NCBI GenBank assembly: GCA_965261315.1
Contig: CBDHDM010000091.1
Coordinates: forward strand, 1-64,000
From: Endozoicomonas sp965261315
GTDB lineage: Bacteria > Pseudomonadota > Gammaproteobacteria > Pseudomonadales > Endozoicomonadaceae
Reading direction: 5' to 3'
DNA: 64,000 bases
Position 1 is the first letter of the stretch. The number at the start of each line of letters is the position of its first letter. Shown in pieces: positions 62,868-64,000 of this stretch. The notes beneath the pieces were generated by a model. The model was not told the origin of the DNA and made no database searches. It was given only the letters and a program-made list of their open reading frames with translations. The position numbers and the translations under genes are program-made.

Positions 62868-63941
62868 TTATAAGGACTTAACCACCTGTCGTACTTTATT
62901 GCTCGAAACCAGTTCCAGAAACTCATCACCCAGCCGCCTGCCCTCATCCACAACCCGCTTCCAATACCGAATACGTTCATCATAGGTAAACCGGGCGAAG
63001 TCATTACGATCCGGTATTTTTCGATAGGGAAGCCGATCGACAAATGCCTGAGAGGGAGAAACCAGTACCACATTGTCTGTATTCTGAGGTGATGGCCTGC
63101 GATGTTTTAACGCCTTATCAAACCAGCCGGGAATCATCCTTGGGTAAAAGTGTGGATAAAGCACCAGCCCATCGCCCTGATGAAAACGCATATCGAAGTG
63201 GTAATCGGTAATCCCACCATCCCGATATCGACCTGATGATGCACCGACTATGTCGGTCACGCCCTGCATTACAACGGGAATAGAACCTGATGCCATGATG
63301 GCATCCACCAGATTAGCTTCTGTCAATCTCACCCGATCAGTCGGAAGATCGTTGGCATTATAAAACTCTGGTTTGTCTGTAGCCTCATAGGCAGGATGGT
63401 AGAACAGGGTACGGGTAAAAAATGACGACAAATGTTTTCTATTAATCAAATTACTCGTAGCTGCAAGCCCCAGACCTGCCATTTGTAATGGTTTAATATC
63501 AGAGGCCGTTAGCCCATGGCTTCTAACAGCAATCAGGTTGAAGCGAAAAACGGGATTGTTGAGAATCTGCCCTATGCTTTCGGGCGAAACGATATTTTCT
63601 ACCAGTTCTCTCGCTTTGCGGCTTATTTCAGCAGGGTCGGGCTTGTCGGAATAATTCGTATGAAGATAACCCTGCTCAAAACGCTCATGAGCAGCCAGAG
63701 GATCATCCTGGCCAAAACAACTGAAACGCCAGCTGCCGGCAGATGTGCCTATAAGGTCCAGAGGTATTGTTCTATTGCGAAAGTACTCACTTAATAACGC
63801 TTTATCCAGTCCACTGAGCACAAACCACTTCGGGCCTCCGGAAGCACCCACCATGACTTTGACACTCTCCTGAGGCAAACCATCGGTGCGAATATAATCT
63901 AATGCCTGCCTACCGGCCCGAATATCAATCAGACTGCTCAT
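62868..63941 (-). CDS. patatin-like phospholipase family protein
   Basis: A 357-residue protein from ATG 63941 (product begins MSSLIDIRAG). Patatin features are present: the glycine-rich oxyanion segment MVGASGGPKWFVL near residue 30, the nucleophile elbow LIGTSAGSWR (GxSxG) near residue 65, and the catalytic Asp in YRDGGITDYH (DG-G/A) near residue 240. There is no signal peptide, so it acts in the cytoplasm or is exported by a specialised system; patatin effectors exist in several pathogens, but nothing here indicates that. It converges on tesA with a 20-bp gap. Confidence 0.85.
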   Translation of the reverse strand: MSSLIDIRAGRQALDYIRTDGLPQESVKVMVGASGGPKWFVLSGLDKALLSEYFRNRTIPLDLIGTSAGSWRFSCFGQDDPLAAHERFEQGYLHTNYSDKPDPAEISRKARELVENIVSPESIGQILNNPVFRFNLIAVRSHGLTASDIKPLQMAGLGLAATSNLINRKHLSSFFTRTLFYHPAYEATDKPEFYNANDLPTDRVRLTEANLVDAIMASGSIPVVMQGVTDIVGASSGRYRDGGITDYHFDMRFHQGDGLVLYPHFYPRMIPGWFDKALKHRRPSPQNTDNVVLVSPSQAFVDRLPYRKIPDRNDFARFTYDERIRYWKRVVDEGRRLGDEFLELVSSNKVRQVVKSL

Positions 63942-64000
63942 ACACACCTTAAACCCTGAAAAATGCTCATCTAACGATTATAAGGATGATTAGTATGCCA

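Noticed and set aside
1..64000. tRNA, rRNA or CRISPR arrays
   Set aside because: I saw no cloverleaf-like intergenic sequence, rRNA segment or regularly spaced direct repeat; nearly all intergenic spaces are too short.

Overview
The window reads as a chromosomal segment of a marine, host-associated gammaproteobacterium. The PtsP/RppH, DksA/GluQ, QueG/Nnr/TsaE/AmiB/MutL, HemB and TesA/YbbA/YbbP sets are all gammaproteobacterial. A CbrXAB-like carbon/nitrogen two-component locus points to the Pseudomonas/Oceanospirillales side. Insertion sequences, many gene remnants, a GlcNAc (chitin sugar) operon and eukaryote-like effector candidates fit an Endozoicomonas-type symbiont; this genus-level assignment is inference.

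Layout. (1) 1-7533: GlcNAc locus. An EIIA-HPr-EI fusion and a GlcNAc permease (IIC plus two IIB domains, frameshifted in this sequence) face nagB-nagA-nagC across a region with two NagC-type operators 94 bp apart. (2) 7523-13310: accessory island. It holds a protein tyrosine phosphatase-like effector candidate, a frameshifted IS30-type element, a second intact IS, split or truncated ORFs, a beta-barrel remnant and a DedA remnant. (3) 13416-21841: napF, cbrB, cbrA with a small overlapping upstream ORF, alkB, a secreted hypothetical protein, gluQ and dksA. (4) 22289-32046: sfsA, a TRIC-type channel, a secreted gamma-glutamylcyclotransferase-like protein, queG facing nnr-tsaE-amiB-mutL. (5) 32047-33289: a transposase remnant abutting a 5'-truncated sterol desaturase-family gene, where miaA-hfq would often follow mutL. 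(6) 33284-51163: mostly housekeeping genes (TVP38/FAD oxidoreductase fusion, hemB, ppk1, nitrilase-type amidase, NRDE protein, ptsP, rppH, HAD phosphatase, rlmI, MFS, PhyH, AmpD-like amidase, PhnA-like protein). (7) 51223-57150: one 1975-codon gene whose C-terminus carries ubiquitin-specific-protease-like Cys and His boxes, preceded by a methyltransferase-like segment and several similar helical modules. (8) 57612-63941: a lone fliO, a small unknown gene, the ybbP-ybbA/tesA locus and a patatin-like phospholipase.

The most notable content is the pair of eukaryote-like enzymes (PTP-like at 7523-8665 and USP-like at 51223-57150). Both look like secreted host-directed proteins, although no secretion system lies in the window. 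I found no rRNA, tRNA or CRISPR array.
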